The notes under the pieces: generated by a model
What the model saw: only the letters and a program-made list of their open reading frames with translations
The model's database searches: none
Told to the model about the DNA's origin: nothing
In this document: positions 55,044 to 64,000 of the stretch, piece after piece
Layout of the letters: every line of letters starts with the position of its first letter
Position numbering within the stretch: position 1 is the stretch's first letter
NCBI RefSeq assembly: GCF_026262505.1
Contig: NC_067207.1
Span: 31,836,082 to 31,900,081, forward strand
DNA length: 64,000 bases
Source: Trichomonas vaginalis G3
Taxonomy: Eukaryota > Parabasalia > Trichomonadida > Trichomonadidae
Direction: 5' to 3'
Position numbers and translations under genes: made by a program

Positions 55044-55691
55044 CTTAAATCTGATTTTGACGGCAAATTTGCATTTTTTTATGTCAAGCTGACAAAAATA
55101 TTTTTATATAATATATCTGTATTCGCAGCCAAATCTAACAGAGAAATGTCGAACAATTTTGAATGTTGTCTCAAATTTGAATTTGAATAGCTGACAATGG
55201 CAACAATTGGCAGAAAGATAATCGCGATGACGGTGAAGCAGACGGCGTTACTTAAAGAACTGTTATAGAGAAATGCATCGATATGTCGACATAGTGCCAG
55301 AGAAATGAAAAATCAAAATGAAAAGAAAAATATATTTTTCATATTTAAAAAAAAAATCAAATTGAATCATTTTTACATAAATTATTTAATGTTTATACAA
55401 TTTTGTAAATATTTGCATCTAAATGAGATGATTTTAAAATTAATCAAAAAAATATTAAAAATATTTACTTTCATTATCTATGATAAGCTTAAATAGATAT
55501 TGACTTAAGAATGATGATGAATTTATGAGATTCAGTGCTTCTTAAGTAAATTATAAAAAAAAATATAAATTATCAAGTAAAAACTATATAATATATGAAA
55601 GAACATTTACAAATCTAAATATATATAGAGTAAAGATAGTAATATAAGTAATTTCGAAGAAATAGATTCGTCATATAAAGAAAATTTGAAA
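55044..55691. other. Intergenic, no gene seen
   Basis: Spacer between two minus-strand genes, mostly AT-rich low-complexity sequence. A slightly more GC-rich stretch at 55190-55300 holds no frame I can support. Confidence 0.45.
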
Positions 55692-56273
55692 TTAACAGCA
55701 TGATGATTCCTGATTTTGAGTCTGAGCTATATTTGGACCATAAGCGCTTTCAAATGTTGAATTAGCTGTAACATCCTGAGCGACTTGTATGAAAACTTCT
55801 TCAATATTAACTCCGGTCTTCGCGCTTGTTTCGAAATATGGAATATCGAGTAATTTTGCATATTGTTTTGCTTCTGACATTTGTACAACTCTAATAAATT
55901 CGAGGTCGGATTTATTTCCGACAAGTACAAGGGATATTGAGTCTCCTCTTGAAGACTTGAGTTCATTTATCCATTGTTTTGCCTTCGAAAAGCTATTCGC
56001 ATCAGTTATATCAAAAACGACGATTGCTACTCTTGCATCGCGATAATACATTGGAGTTAAAGAACGGAAACGCTCCTGTCCGGCTGTATCCCAAATTTCA
56101 AGAGTTTGCTCCTTGCCGCCGATCATGACATTCTTTTGGAAAAATGCTGCTTGCATTGAAGAAACAGAATTAATCATGAATTGTCCATTTACGTATCTTT
56201 GAACAATTGATGTCTTTCCTGTATGCGTTGTTCCAACAAGCACAACTTTGTTTCGATATTGGATTCCCTGCAT
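55692..56273 (-). CDS. Rab GTPase, Rab5-like
   Basis: 193 residues with all GTPase motifs: P-loop GTTHTGKT (14-21), WDTAGQERF (61-69), NKSD (120-123) and ETSAK (about 148-152), and a C-terminal double Cys (SSCC) for geranylgeranylation. The stretch after switch I, QAAFFQKNV, and EIWDTAGQERFRSLTPMYYR match the Rab5/21/22 group (family GAAFLTQTV; AGQERYHSLAPMYYR), which controls early endosomes. Switch I is odd: family STIGAAF is SSMQAAF, so Thr becomes Ser and the invariant Gly becomes Gln, which may alter nucleotide or effector binding. TCACTTTTT lies 5 bases before the ATG, a good initiator. Two VPS9 exchange-factor genes lie in the same window. Confidence 0.95.
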   Translation of the reverse strand: MQGIQYRNKVVLVGTTHTGKTSIVQRYVNGQFMINSVSSMQAAFFQKNVMIGGKEQTLEIWDTAGQERFRSLTPMYYRDARVAIVVFDITDANSFSKAKQWINELKSSRGDSISLVLVGNKSDLEFIRVVQMSEAKQYAKLLDIPYFETSAKTGVNIEEVFIQVAQDVTANSTFESAYGPNIAQTQNQESSCC

Positions 56274-56277
56274 TCGG

Positions 56278-56286
56278 AAAAAGTGA
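56278..56286 (-). promoter_or_regulatory. Trichomonad-type initiator TCACTTTTT
   Basis: Minus-strand TCACTTTTT directly upstream of the Rab ATG at 56273, leaving a leader of about 10 bases. It fits the trichomonad initiator TCAYTW. Confidence 0.6.
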
Positions 56287-57065
56287 GTGGTTCAAAATTT
56301 CTCTAATTTTTGATTCTAAATATTTAATTACATCAATGCATATTCGATCGGTAATTGAGCGATAAAAATTGAATGGATTCTAAAATTTCGTCACTTTTGT
56401 TATCTGTTTTCATAAATTGAAGTTCACCATCTCCATTTCTAGCTTGAGAAGCCTCATAATCATGGTATAGCTGGTATCAATCATCAGAATCTTAACTTAA
56501 GACCAAGAAAAAAAGTTAAACAGAACAAGATTGTCTCCACTTGGAAATGACACAAAATACATAATTTTCGAATTATTTGTTTTTATTTGTTTATTGTATG
56601 GTAAATAGATATACTATAGTTATTATTAAAAATAGTTTTAAATGCTAGATAACTGATATTTATCATTAAACTAGTTGGGTTCGATGATAAGCAAGGATTT
56701 TTATAAGGATAATGAAGTAAGTCTTACTATATCGATTTATATTACGTTTTATCTTTATAGTAGGTGAGTTTTGACTCAACCATAATGATCACATTTTTGA
56801 GAGTTTTATATGCAAATGCCATGTAGAGTTATCTCAAATATTTTAGGTAAATACACCGGCAAACCCTGGAAAATAAATGAGAAGATTTTACTACAATAAT
56901 TTAGAAGTTTTTTTTCTCCAACTGAAGTTTAGAGTTGGAGAAGATTTTTCTCCATACGAGATCCTTAGGTATTCATTAACTGATAGTGATTTTTCCAATA
57001 TTATCTTTTTAATTGATATTCAAAAAATCGAAATATTTATAAAATTATCATTTTATGTTAAAACA
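56287..57065. other. Intergenic, no gene seen
   Basis: AT-rich spacer between the Rab promoter and the 3' end of the ankyrin gene. A few short frames show no protein-like character. Confidence 0.45.
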
Positions 57066-58598
57066 TTAGTTTTTTGCACCATGTGAAATAAGAAGTTCGG
57101 CGGTTTTTTCACTATGATTTAAGGCTGTTTTATGAAGAGCAATTTCTCCATCTTTATCTTTTTCATTGATATTTATACCATGTGAAATAAGAACTTCAGC
57201 AGTTTCTTTTCTATTCTCACGTGCTGCATGATGAAGAGCGGTTTGTCCATAATTATCTTTTTCATTGATATTTGCACCATGTAAAATAAGTAGTGCGGCG
57301 GCTTCTTTATTATTGCATTCTGCTGCAATATGAAGAGACGTTATTCCATATTCACCTTTTTCATTGATATTTGCACCATGTAAAATAAGAACTTCAGCAG
57401 TTTCTTTACTATTCTCACGTGCTGCAATATGGAGAGACGTTTCTCCATATTCACTTTTTTCATTGATATTTGCACCATGTGAAATAAGAACTTCAGCAGT
57501 TTCTTTACTATTCTCACGTGCTGCAATATGGAGAGCGGTTTGTCCATATACATCTTTTTCATGGATATTTGCACCATATGAAATAAGAAGTTCAGCGGCT
57601 TCTTTACTATTATATTCTGCTGCAATATGAAGAGCCGTTTCTCCATATTCACCTTTTTCATCTCCATCTAAAAGTTTTTTATTGATATCTACACCTAATG
57701 AAAGGAAATATTCGCAAAGAGATGGAATATTGAGCATTGTTGAAAAAATCAAGCAGCTGAATAAAAGATTAGTTTGATCGTAAAAAACTAAAAATGAATC
57801 AAGATTATTATATTTTTTGCAAGCATGCAAGTCGATACTCATGATATACTCATTCACTAAGAATGTTACAAAATCAATGTTATGTGAAATAATTGCATAT
57901 TCCATGCATTCTTTATCTGGTTCTTGTTGTTTCAAACATTCACTCATTATCTCATGATTTCTTCCCAAAAATGAAAATGTTAGACATCTTTTTGCTATTT
58001 TTGAGTTAAATTTAGTTCTTAAGAACTTGAAACAATCAACTGCTCCATAGTAACAACATAATTCAAGTAAGTAATATCCATAGTAAGAATATGGATATAA
58101 ACTACTTTTAAATTTTTGATATTTATCAAATCCTTCTATTTTAGTGAATGAAATGAATACTTCTAAGTCATTATTCATGATTGCTCTGTAAATTGTATTT
58201 TCTTTAAGAATGTCGAGATTTTCTGATTTAATTTTTTCGAAATTAGCAGACTTGTCCAATTTCATGCCATACTCTTTGTAAAACAAAAAGTTTGAAACAT
58301 ATTCAACATTGTTGATCTCTTTGACTTGATAATCATCTGATATGAGTTTGGCAAGAGATAAATATGACTTTGTATAGCGATTATTATACCGAATGATATC
58401 CAAAATATCTTTTATTATAATTTGTGGAAGACATTTCTTTGAATCAATCAAATTCGTTTTGATCATTTTGTAAATTGAGTTTAATTCTTCTTCTTTTTCT
58501 GTTTTTAGCTGATATAACGCATCGTACGAATCAATGAAATACTTGTAGACACTTCGCAGTTTACTGTATTTGCTCTGATTACTGTCTTGATCAGACAT
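57066..58598 (-). CDS. Ankyrin-repeat protein with long N-terminal domain
   Basis: 510 residues. Residues 1-310 form a helical region with internal cryptic repeats (YGYYLLELCCYYGAVDCFKF; FSFLGRNHEIMSECL; YAIISHNIDFVTFLV), the DUF3447-like N-terminus common in trichomonad ankyrin proteins. Six canonical 33-residue ankyrin repeats follow (about 320-510), each YGxTALHIAARENSKETAEV-like and ending in LLIxHGANINEKD. At DNA level they are near-identical 99-bp units, a sign of recent amplification or gene conversion. Ankyrin stacks bind proteins; the partner is unknown. This is one of the largest families in trichomonads. The ATG at 58598 is clear. Confidence 0.93.
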   Translation of the reverse strand: MSDQDSNQSKYSKLRSVYKYFIDSYDALYQLKTEKEEELNSIYKMIKTNLIDSKKCLPQIIIKDILDIIRYNNRYTKSYLSLAKLISDDYQVKEINNVEYVSNFLFYKEYGMKLDKSANFEKIKSENLDILKENTIYRAIMNNDLEVFISFTKIEGFDKYQKFKSSLYPYSYYGYYLLELCCYYGAVDCFKFLRTKFNSKIAKRCLTFSFLGRNHEIMSECLKQQEPDKECMEYAIISHNIDFVTFLVNEYIMSIDLHACKKYNNLDSFLVFYDQTNLLFSCLIFSTMLNIPSLCEYFLSLGVDINKKLLDGDEKGEYGETALHIAAEYNSKEAAELLISYGANIHEKDVYGQTALHIAARENSKETAEVLISHGANINEKSEYGETSLHIAARENSKETAEVLILHGANINEKGEYGITSLHIAAECNNKEAAALLILHGANINEKDNYGQTALHHAARENRKETAEVLISHGININEKDKDGEIALHKTALNHSEKTAELLISHGAKN

Positions 58599-58678
58599 TA
58601 AAAAATTTAAGAAGTAAAATATTACAAAAGAGATTGATCAAAATGTGGTTCACTGTTTTCCTGTCGTACGAAATTTTT
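58599..58678 (-). promoter_or_regulatory. Likely promoter of the ankyrin gene
   Basis: Eighty bases between the ankyrin ATG and the first tandem repeat unit. No perfect TCAYTW initiator is obvious close to the ATG; ACTTCTTAAATTTTTTA directly precedes it. Confidence 0.25.
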
Positions 58679-58899
58679 CAAATCTAGTTTGCTCAAATCC
58701 ATGATTTATTTCATTATTTAGGAAGCAATGGAGTCAGTAAGACTTAATGTTAGTATCGTTTGTTCATATATCAACAATGAAAAAAAATATTGCCAAATCT
58801 AGTTTGCTCAAATCCATGATTTATTTCATTATTTAGGAAGCAACGGTGTCAGTAAGACTTAATGTTAGTATCGTTTGTTCATATATCAACAATGAAAAA
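58679..58899. repeat. Tandem duplication, two 115-bp units
   Basis: CAAATCTAGTTTGCTCAAAT begins each unit, at 58679 and 58794, and AACAATGAAAAAAA ends each. The units differ at only a few bases. They lie upstream of the ankyrin gene. Confidence 0.9.
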
Positions 58900-58962
58900 A
58901 ACAAGCATATCATGTGATTTATTGATCTGCAGTGTGAAGATATATATTTGATCAAATATAAT

Positions 58963-59267
58963 TTGGGGCCTCAGGTGGCTTCGCTTGCCCTTCGGGCAAG
59001 CACGCCACCTTCGGCCGAATTTAATAATTTTTTGAAAAATTGCAATATTCACTATTTGGTTGGCGCTTGCGCCAAAAAAATAATGAAGAATACTAATATA
59101 TGTTTACTTAAAATATGATTAAAATTTCTGAACGAAAACTATCAAAAATAAGTCATAAAAATATAAAAATAAGAATCTAATTTATTGTAGAATAAATATC
59201 CGCAAAGTCTTCGTAACATCTTATATACTGTCTTAATTCTATTGGCGCTTCGCGCCGATAGAATTAA
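58963..59267. repeat. Cluster of GC-rich hairpins with TTC loops
   Basis: Three palindromes in AT-rich DNA. 58974-59010: GGTGGC outer stem with GCCACC, enclosing GCTTGCCC-TTC-GGGCAAGC. 59060-59075: TTGGCGC-TT-GCGCCAA. 59233-59267: TTAATTCTAT with ATAGAATTAA, enclosing GGCGC-TTC-GCGCC. The same design (GGCAC-TTC-GTGCC) occurs at both tips of the Polinton. No coding frame. Confidence 0.85.
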
Positions 59268-59512
59268 ATGATAATTGCCCAAAATCAAAAATGACACCAT
59301 ACCTTTATTGGTCATTTAGAAAAGTCTGTGACAACTTATCTTGAAATATGATTCTCATATACAGTAATTGACTGACAATCACATATTTTTCTGCTATTGA
59401 CTAAACCTCTTCCAGAGCTCTCATTTATAAACCAGAATCGACCAATGTAGTCCAAGTCACAATGTATATTCAAGGCAATATATTTTCAAGACTCAACAAT
59501 TTTATATTTAAT

Positions 59513-59595
59513 TCTCATCAAGTATCTTAAAATAAGAATGCACATAAATTTGATTCTTCCAATTGACAAGACTTCCATTTATACACAAAATTTCA
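59513..59595. repeat. 83-bp direct repeat, left copy
   Basis: TCTCATCAAGTATCTTAAAA to ACACAAAATTTCA, identical to 61607-61689. The two copies bracket 2.0 kb that includes the AT satellite. Confidence 0.9.
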
Positions 59596-60118
59596 GAAAA
59601 AACCAGAATTTTCGAAAAAGTGACACCAACTATTAAAGTTATTTTATTACTAGATTTATTTACAAATTATAAGATAATATCATTAACCGAATATATTTTT
59701 AATATAAATAAAAAACTTTTTTTATACAAAAAATTACAATCAATCGATAAATATTATAAAACATTTATTCCAAAAAGATTAAGTAATAGGTGGGATCCTG
59801 CATATAATATAATTTTATGTCATAAAGTTTACAAATTTTAGATGGACCACAGTGAGAATGTGAGTGGTTAATTTAAAGGTGGTCTGATAAAGACATCGAA
59901 GCTTACTCAACACAGCATGAAGCAGTTTCTAATACACAATCTTACTAGTGGTGTTTCGGTCGCCAGCGCTCTCATAGGGGTGCTGATTTCAAAAACCACT
60001 ACTTCAAATTATTCAACAATACTCAATGCAGCATGAAGCAGCTACTACTGCTGTATCTTACTGGTACTGTTCTTCGCTTCTTACTATCAACTCTAAAACT
60101 AGTTTGATGTATTATTTA
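59596..60118. other. Unassigned sequence between direct repeat and satellite
   Basis: The first 240 bases hold an open frame of low complexity (Ile/Lys/Tyr-rich, about 80 codons) that I would not call a gene. From 59870 to 60090 the GC content rises and two diverged copies of a 45-bp segment occur (CAGCATGAAGCAG at 59918 and 60030). Unknown nature. Confidence 0.4.
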
Positions 60119-61531
60119 TTCATATATAAATATATACATATATAAATATATACATATATAAATATATACATATATAAATATATACATATATAAATATATA
60201 CATATAAATATATACATATATAAATATATACATATATAAATATATACATATATAATATATACATATATAAATATATACATATATAAATATATACATATAT
60301 AAATATATACATATATAAATATATACATATATAAATATATACATATATAAATATATACATATATAAATATATACATATATAAATATATACATATATAAAT
60401 ATATACATATATAAATATATACATATATAAATATATAAATATATACATATATAATATATAAATATATACATATATAAATATATACATATATAAATATATA
60501 CATATATAAATATATACATATATAAATATATACATATATAAATATATACATATAAATATATACATATATAAATATATACATATATAAATATATACATATA
60601 TAAATATATACATATATAAATATATACATATATAAATATATACATATATAAATATATACATATATAAATATATACATATATAAATATATCATATATAAAT
60701 ATATACATATATAAATATATACATATATAAATATATACATATATAAATATATACATATATAAAATATATATATAAATATATACATATATAAATATATACA
60801 TATATAAATATATACATATATAAATATATACATATATAAATATATACATATATAAATATATAAATATATACATATATAAATATATACATATATAAATATA
60901 TACATATATAAATATATACATATATAAATATATACATATATAAATATATACATATATAAATATATACATATATAAATATATACATATATAAATATATACA
61001 TATATAAATATATAAATATATACATATATAAATATATACATATATAAATATATACATATATAAATATATACATATATAAATATATACATATATAAATATA
61101 TACATATATAAATATATACATATATAAATATATACATATATAAATATATACATATATAAATATATACATATATAAATATATACATATATAAATATATACA
61201 TATATAAATATATACATATATAAATATATACATATATAAATATATACATATATAAATATATACATATATAAATATATACATATATATAAATATGTACATA
61301 TATATAAATATACATATATATATAAATATACATATATATATAAATATACATATATATATAAATATACATATATATATAAATATACATATATATATAAATA
61401 TACATATATATATAAATATACATATATATATAAATATACATATATATATAAATATACATATATATATAAATATACATATATATATAAATATACATATATA
61501 TATAAATATACATATATATATAAATATATAA
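60119..61531. repeat. AT-rich satellite, 16-bp then 18-bp units
   Basis: From 60119 to about 61285 a 16-bp unit, ATACATATATAAATAT, repeats with occasional 12-15-bp units. From about 61290 to 61531 the unit becomes the 18-bp ATAAATATACATATATAT. All six frames stay open for long stretches and translate to Tyr/Ile repeats; none is a gene. The sequence is nearly self-complementary. Confidence 0.95.
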
Positions 61532-61606
61532 ATAACAAAATACAATCAAAAAATAGTGTTTGGAAATTTAAGGTTAAGTGTTACTTTTTCGTAAATTCTA
61601 CCACAC

Positions 61607-61689
61607 TCTCATCAAGTATCTTAAAATAAGAATGCACATAAATTTGATTCTTCCAATTGACAAGACTTCCATTTATACACAAAATTTCA
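61607..61689. repeat. 83-bp direct repeat, right copy
   Basis: Identical to 59513-59595. The sequence after it (ATCGCTTCAAAG) differs from that after the left copy (GAAAAAACCAG). Confidence 0.9.
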
Positions 61690-61869
61690 TCGCTTCAAAG
61701 ATAAAATAATTAAATTAATAGTAAAAATTTTAGTTATAGTGGCATCAAATTGGCAATGACAAGATGGATGTAATCGGTGTTGATTTATTATCTTTATCAA
61801 TGGAGATGCAAAACAACTTCCAAATGAAAGATGATGAATTTCATTTGGAATGTCATCAATAGGAGTTAG
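61690..61869. other. Spacer before the second Polinton fragment
   Basis: AT-rich DNA with no gene seen. It contains ATGATGAATTTCATTTGGAA and a nearby partial inverted copy. Confidence 0.4.
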
Positions 61870-62143
61870 TATCCCTAAGTCGCGTACTGTGGCACTGCGC
61901 GCCTCCGTACACCACTTAGTGGTTTTGACACTTTACGAAACCGGTAACGTATATTTTACAACACAACCATAACACCAACTTAACCTTAAATATTTACAAA
62001 ACCATCTGACACATAAACGACTTCACTAATGACTTCACTAACGACTTCACTAACGAATTCACTAACGAATTCACTACCGTCCTCACTAAATAAAATATAA
62101 CCTTATTTTTATTTTTTTTAATTTTTTATTTCATTACAAAGAC

Positions 62144-62578
62144 ATGTCCGACTACATTTACTATGACTCTTTCCCAGAACGTTTCCGTGAACTATTCAAA
62201 ACTCAAGTAAAACTGAGAAACATGCATTTTAACAAAGACAGACCCATTGACGATGAAAGAAACCCTGAATATATTATAATACCTTATGATGCTAAATTTA
62301 TTGCATACATTCCTTATGGACGTAGAGGAACGAAAACTATTTCAACAAAGACGAAAAATTATTTCTGGAGCGATGAAGAAAATTGCCTTATCTACATAAA
62401 TGCATACTTAAATAAAGCTACATATTGTACAAAAGAAGGTTGGACTGGATTTGAGCTCTACATATACGACGACGATGGAAACAGACGTTGTGTATACCCA
62501 TACGATAATATGTACCATTGTTTTCATCAAGCATTAAACGAATACATAGTCAGTAAGGGTCTCATTCCTGTTGAGTAG
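62144..62578 (+). CDS. Small Polinton-type protein of unknown function
   Basis: 144 residues, MSDYIYYDSFPERFRELFK onward, a compact alpha/beta composition with Tyr-rich strands (YIIIPYDAKFIAYIPYGRR; GFELYIYDDDGNRRCVYPYD). A T-rich tract and TTTCATTACAAAGAC precede the ATG. No family recognised; no relative in the first element noticed. Confidence 0.5.
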   Translation: MSDYIYYDSFPERFRELFKTQVKLRNMHFNKDRPIDDERNPEYIIIPYDAKFIAYIPYGRRGTKTISTKTKNYFWSDEENCLIYINAYLNKATYCTKEGWTGFELYIYDDDGNRRCVYPYDNMYHCFHQALNEYIVSKGLIPVE

Positions 62579-62804
62579 ATATGCTTTATTTTTGTTCCCA
62601 CATTTATTTAAAAATTAATGATATCACCACCCTCACACGTATGAAAACATAGCACAAAAATAAATTTAGGTGAAGCGGTGAAATCTCACCTCTTTTTTCA
62701 CCCGGTTTTCTACCCTCTTGAATTCATTGCTTTATAACTCTCTTCCTTGATTTCTTTTTAGTTGCTTTCTTCACGTCTGTCTCCAACTTGACTGTCTTTC
62801 TTCT

Positions 62805-63251
62805 TCATCCATAATGATACCAATTACTTCCACCAGTCAATGGGTCAAATGGTCGTTCATAAGGGTTTCCATACATTCCATAAGGTCCGTATGGATAAAC
62901 CGCTGGTGGAGAAGAAACATTTTCTTTAGTTCCATCGACTCTATTTAAATGCATTGTTTCACCTTTCATCTGGTCATTAAAGTCTTTTGCGTGTTTTGCA
63001 AACTCATCGTCCTTTCCTAAAGCATTTTCTGACTCAGTCGCAACCAAATTGGATGCTTTATTTATGAGCCCTATTTTATTCAATCTTAGCTTCTTTGCAA
63101 CCCAGCCTCCAATCTTTCCTTTATTTGCATCTAATGTCTTCGAAACCCTACCTCCACTCATTTTATTTACTGCGTCATAAGCTCCAAGTGCTTTTGCTCC
63201 AAATGCTAATGCTTTTGTTCCCATTGCGCCTAAAGCTGCCCAAGCTACCAT
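62805..63251 (-). CDS. Small Polinton-type protein with hydrophobic N-terminus
   Basis: 148 residues starting MVAWAALGAMGTKALAFGAK, an Ala/Gly-rich helix, then a basic region (GRVSKTLDANKGKIGGWVAK), and a Pro/Tyr/Gly-rich tail (YPYGPYGMYGNPYERPFDP). It resembles in style the Gly-rich small proteins of the first element (36256, 40323) and could be an internal minor capsid protein. Inference only. Confidence 0.45.
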   Translation of the reverse strand: MVAWAALGAMGTKALAFGAKALGAYDAVNKMSGGRVSKTLDANKGKIGGWVAKKLRLNKIGLINKASNLVATESENALGKDDEFAKHAKDFNDQMKGETMHLNRVDGTKENVSSPPAVYPYGPYGMYGNPYERPFDPLTGGSNWYHYG

Positions 63252-63499
63252 TTACACCATATTAAAATCATCTCTCTTCAATATTATCTCATAAAAGTTC
63301 TCGTTACTGGAGAAAGTCAATGAAACATAAACATTCTCACGGGCTTCACCCTCACCGCTTTGCGGTCTATCTAACTTCTTTCTTTCTCATCTATTCGCTT
63401 CAAAATGTCTGAACAATTGCTAACATCTTCTACAACAGTTATTTCATCATGAACGACCTTTAAGAACAAGCTCATTTAATATGCAATTAAAATCATCTC

Positions 63500-64000
63500 A
63501 ATAATGAGTCCATCCTTTTCCATCTTTAGGTAGCACAACATCTTTCATTGAAAGGTTCGACAAGTCTTATGTTAAACTTACTGACAAAGTTTGTTATACT
63601 ATAATGCTTCGGTGGCGAATACATGTAGTTTGAAAGACATAATATAGATTCTTCAGCAAATTCACTTATACTGGATTTTATAACAATGTTCTCACGAGAC
63701 CAAACGCTACAATTGACAATCTTGTAAGCAATCCTGCTGAGCCTTCAACTGTAAACGTCGATGGTAACATTCCGAAGGTCATCTATTGACATCTTTGAGT
63801 CACTGAATTTAAAGATTTTCTTAAAGCAATCGTCATTATCTAACCATGCAATAGCTTTGAAGTTTTCATTCGAATATACATCTGCTTCATTAAATGTAAA
63901 ACCCGACTTCTTTGCAGAGACGACTTTAAAATCTATTGCATTTGTTTCAAAAATTATATGCTATGGTAACTTCTGAAGGTAATAGATGTCTTCTGCTGTA
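63500..64000 (-). pseudogene. Broken relative of the paired Polinton proteins
   Basis: Minus-strand pieces such as YSPPKHYSITNFVSKFNIRL and SRENIVIKSSISEFAEESIL followed by CLSNYM resemble YEPPSGSISDFQVWFTTDG and NSFLCLANDFYE of the proteins at 39471 and 33842. The copy is broken, with a few breaks, and continues past the window edge. Confidence 0.45.

Larger units (their letters stand above)
61870..64000. mobile_element. Second Polinton-like element, partial (runs off the right edge)
   Basis: It starts near a GC-rich palindromic stretch (GTACTGTGGCACTGCGCGCC, then CCACTTAGTGG). Tandem units of the type CACTAACGACTT (62027-62085) follow, echoing the tandem arrays inside the first element's ends. 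Inside are two small virus-like proteins, one GGTGA/TCACC module (62668-62710) shared with the first element, and a broken relative of the paired proteins at 33842 and 39471. The left boundary is approximate, and the visible part is degraded with several breaks. It looks older than the first element. Confidence 0.6.

Noticed and set aside
59870-60100. 5S rRNA or other structured RNA gene
   Set aside because: The GC rise is real, but I could not match 5S internal control boxes or a conserved fold.
60112-61549. Several long minus-strand frames of 180-477 codons
   Set aside because: They are translations of the AT satellite (Tyr/Ile/Met repeats) and have no coding character.

Overview
The window is AT-rich nuclear DNA of a parabasalid protist. 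Trichomonas or Tritrichomonas is the best guess, and the species cannot be fixed from sequence alone. Four things point there: intronless genes with very short leaders; initiator-like TCAYTW motifs a few to about 25 bases before many start codons; gene families typical of trichomonads (DHHC acyltransferases, VPS9 and Rab proteins, CAMK-like kinases, ankyrin proteins with a long non-ankyrin N-terminus, Met-poor beta-helix surface proteins, a bacterial-type GH25 muramidase); and a large Polinton/Maverick with a retroviral-type integrase.

Region by region. 1-18.8 kb is host DNA: the 3' end of a 14-3-3 gene, a beta-helix protein relic, two DHHC-family genes, two VPS9-domain genes, a Sec23/Sec24-like gene, a long acidic disordered protein, an E2F/DP-like factor and a gene relic. 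18,808-43,176 is one Polinton (24,369 bp) that looks essentially whole. It has about 1-kb terminal inverted repeats, mirror 31-bp A/T tracts at the tips and a 5-bp GAATG duplication outside them. 43.7-45.1 kb is a sugar transporter gene. 45,623-50,093 is a second, quite different element with about 290-bp inverted ends, a truncated DDE transposase and many perfect hairpins. 50.1-58.6 kb is host DNA again: GH25 muramidase, a coiled-coil gene with one in-frame stop, a protein kinase, a frameshifted SP-RING SUMO ligase gene, a Rab5-like GTPase and an ankyrin protein. 58.6-61.7 kb is repetitive, with GC-rich hairpins, an 83-bp direct repeat and a 1.4-kb AT satellite. From about 61.87 kb to the right edge lies part of a second, degraded Polinton-like element.

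How the genes fit together. The host genes look independently transcribed; several belong to membrane traffic (Rab5-like GTPase, two VPS9 exchange factors, a COPII-like coat protein, palmitoyltransferases). The Polinton is organised like a small virus: a capsid block (19.9-26.4 kb), an SF3 helicase and packaging ATPase block (26.4-29.5 kb), a regulatory/endonuclease block with three KilA-N-type proteins and an HNH protein (29.5-35.3 kb), then integrase, a two-gene phage-like tail-fibre module, small virion-like proteins and an adenine methyltransferase (35.5-41.9 kb). I saw no family B DNA polymerase in it.

The most unusual signals are the tandem array of unrelated perfect hairpins at 47.57-47.88 kb, the phage-type fibre and collar pair in a eukaryotic Polinton, and short palindromes inside KilA-N genes whose arms appear to change in a compensatory way.
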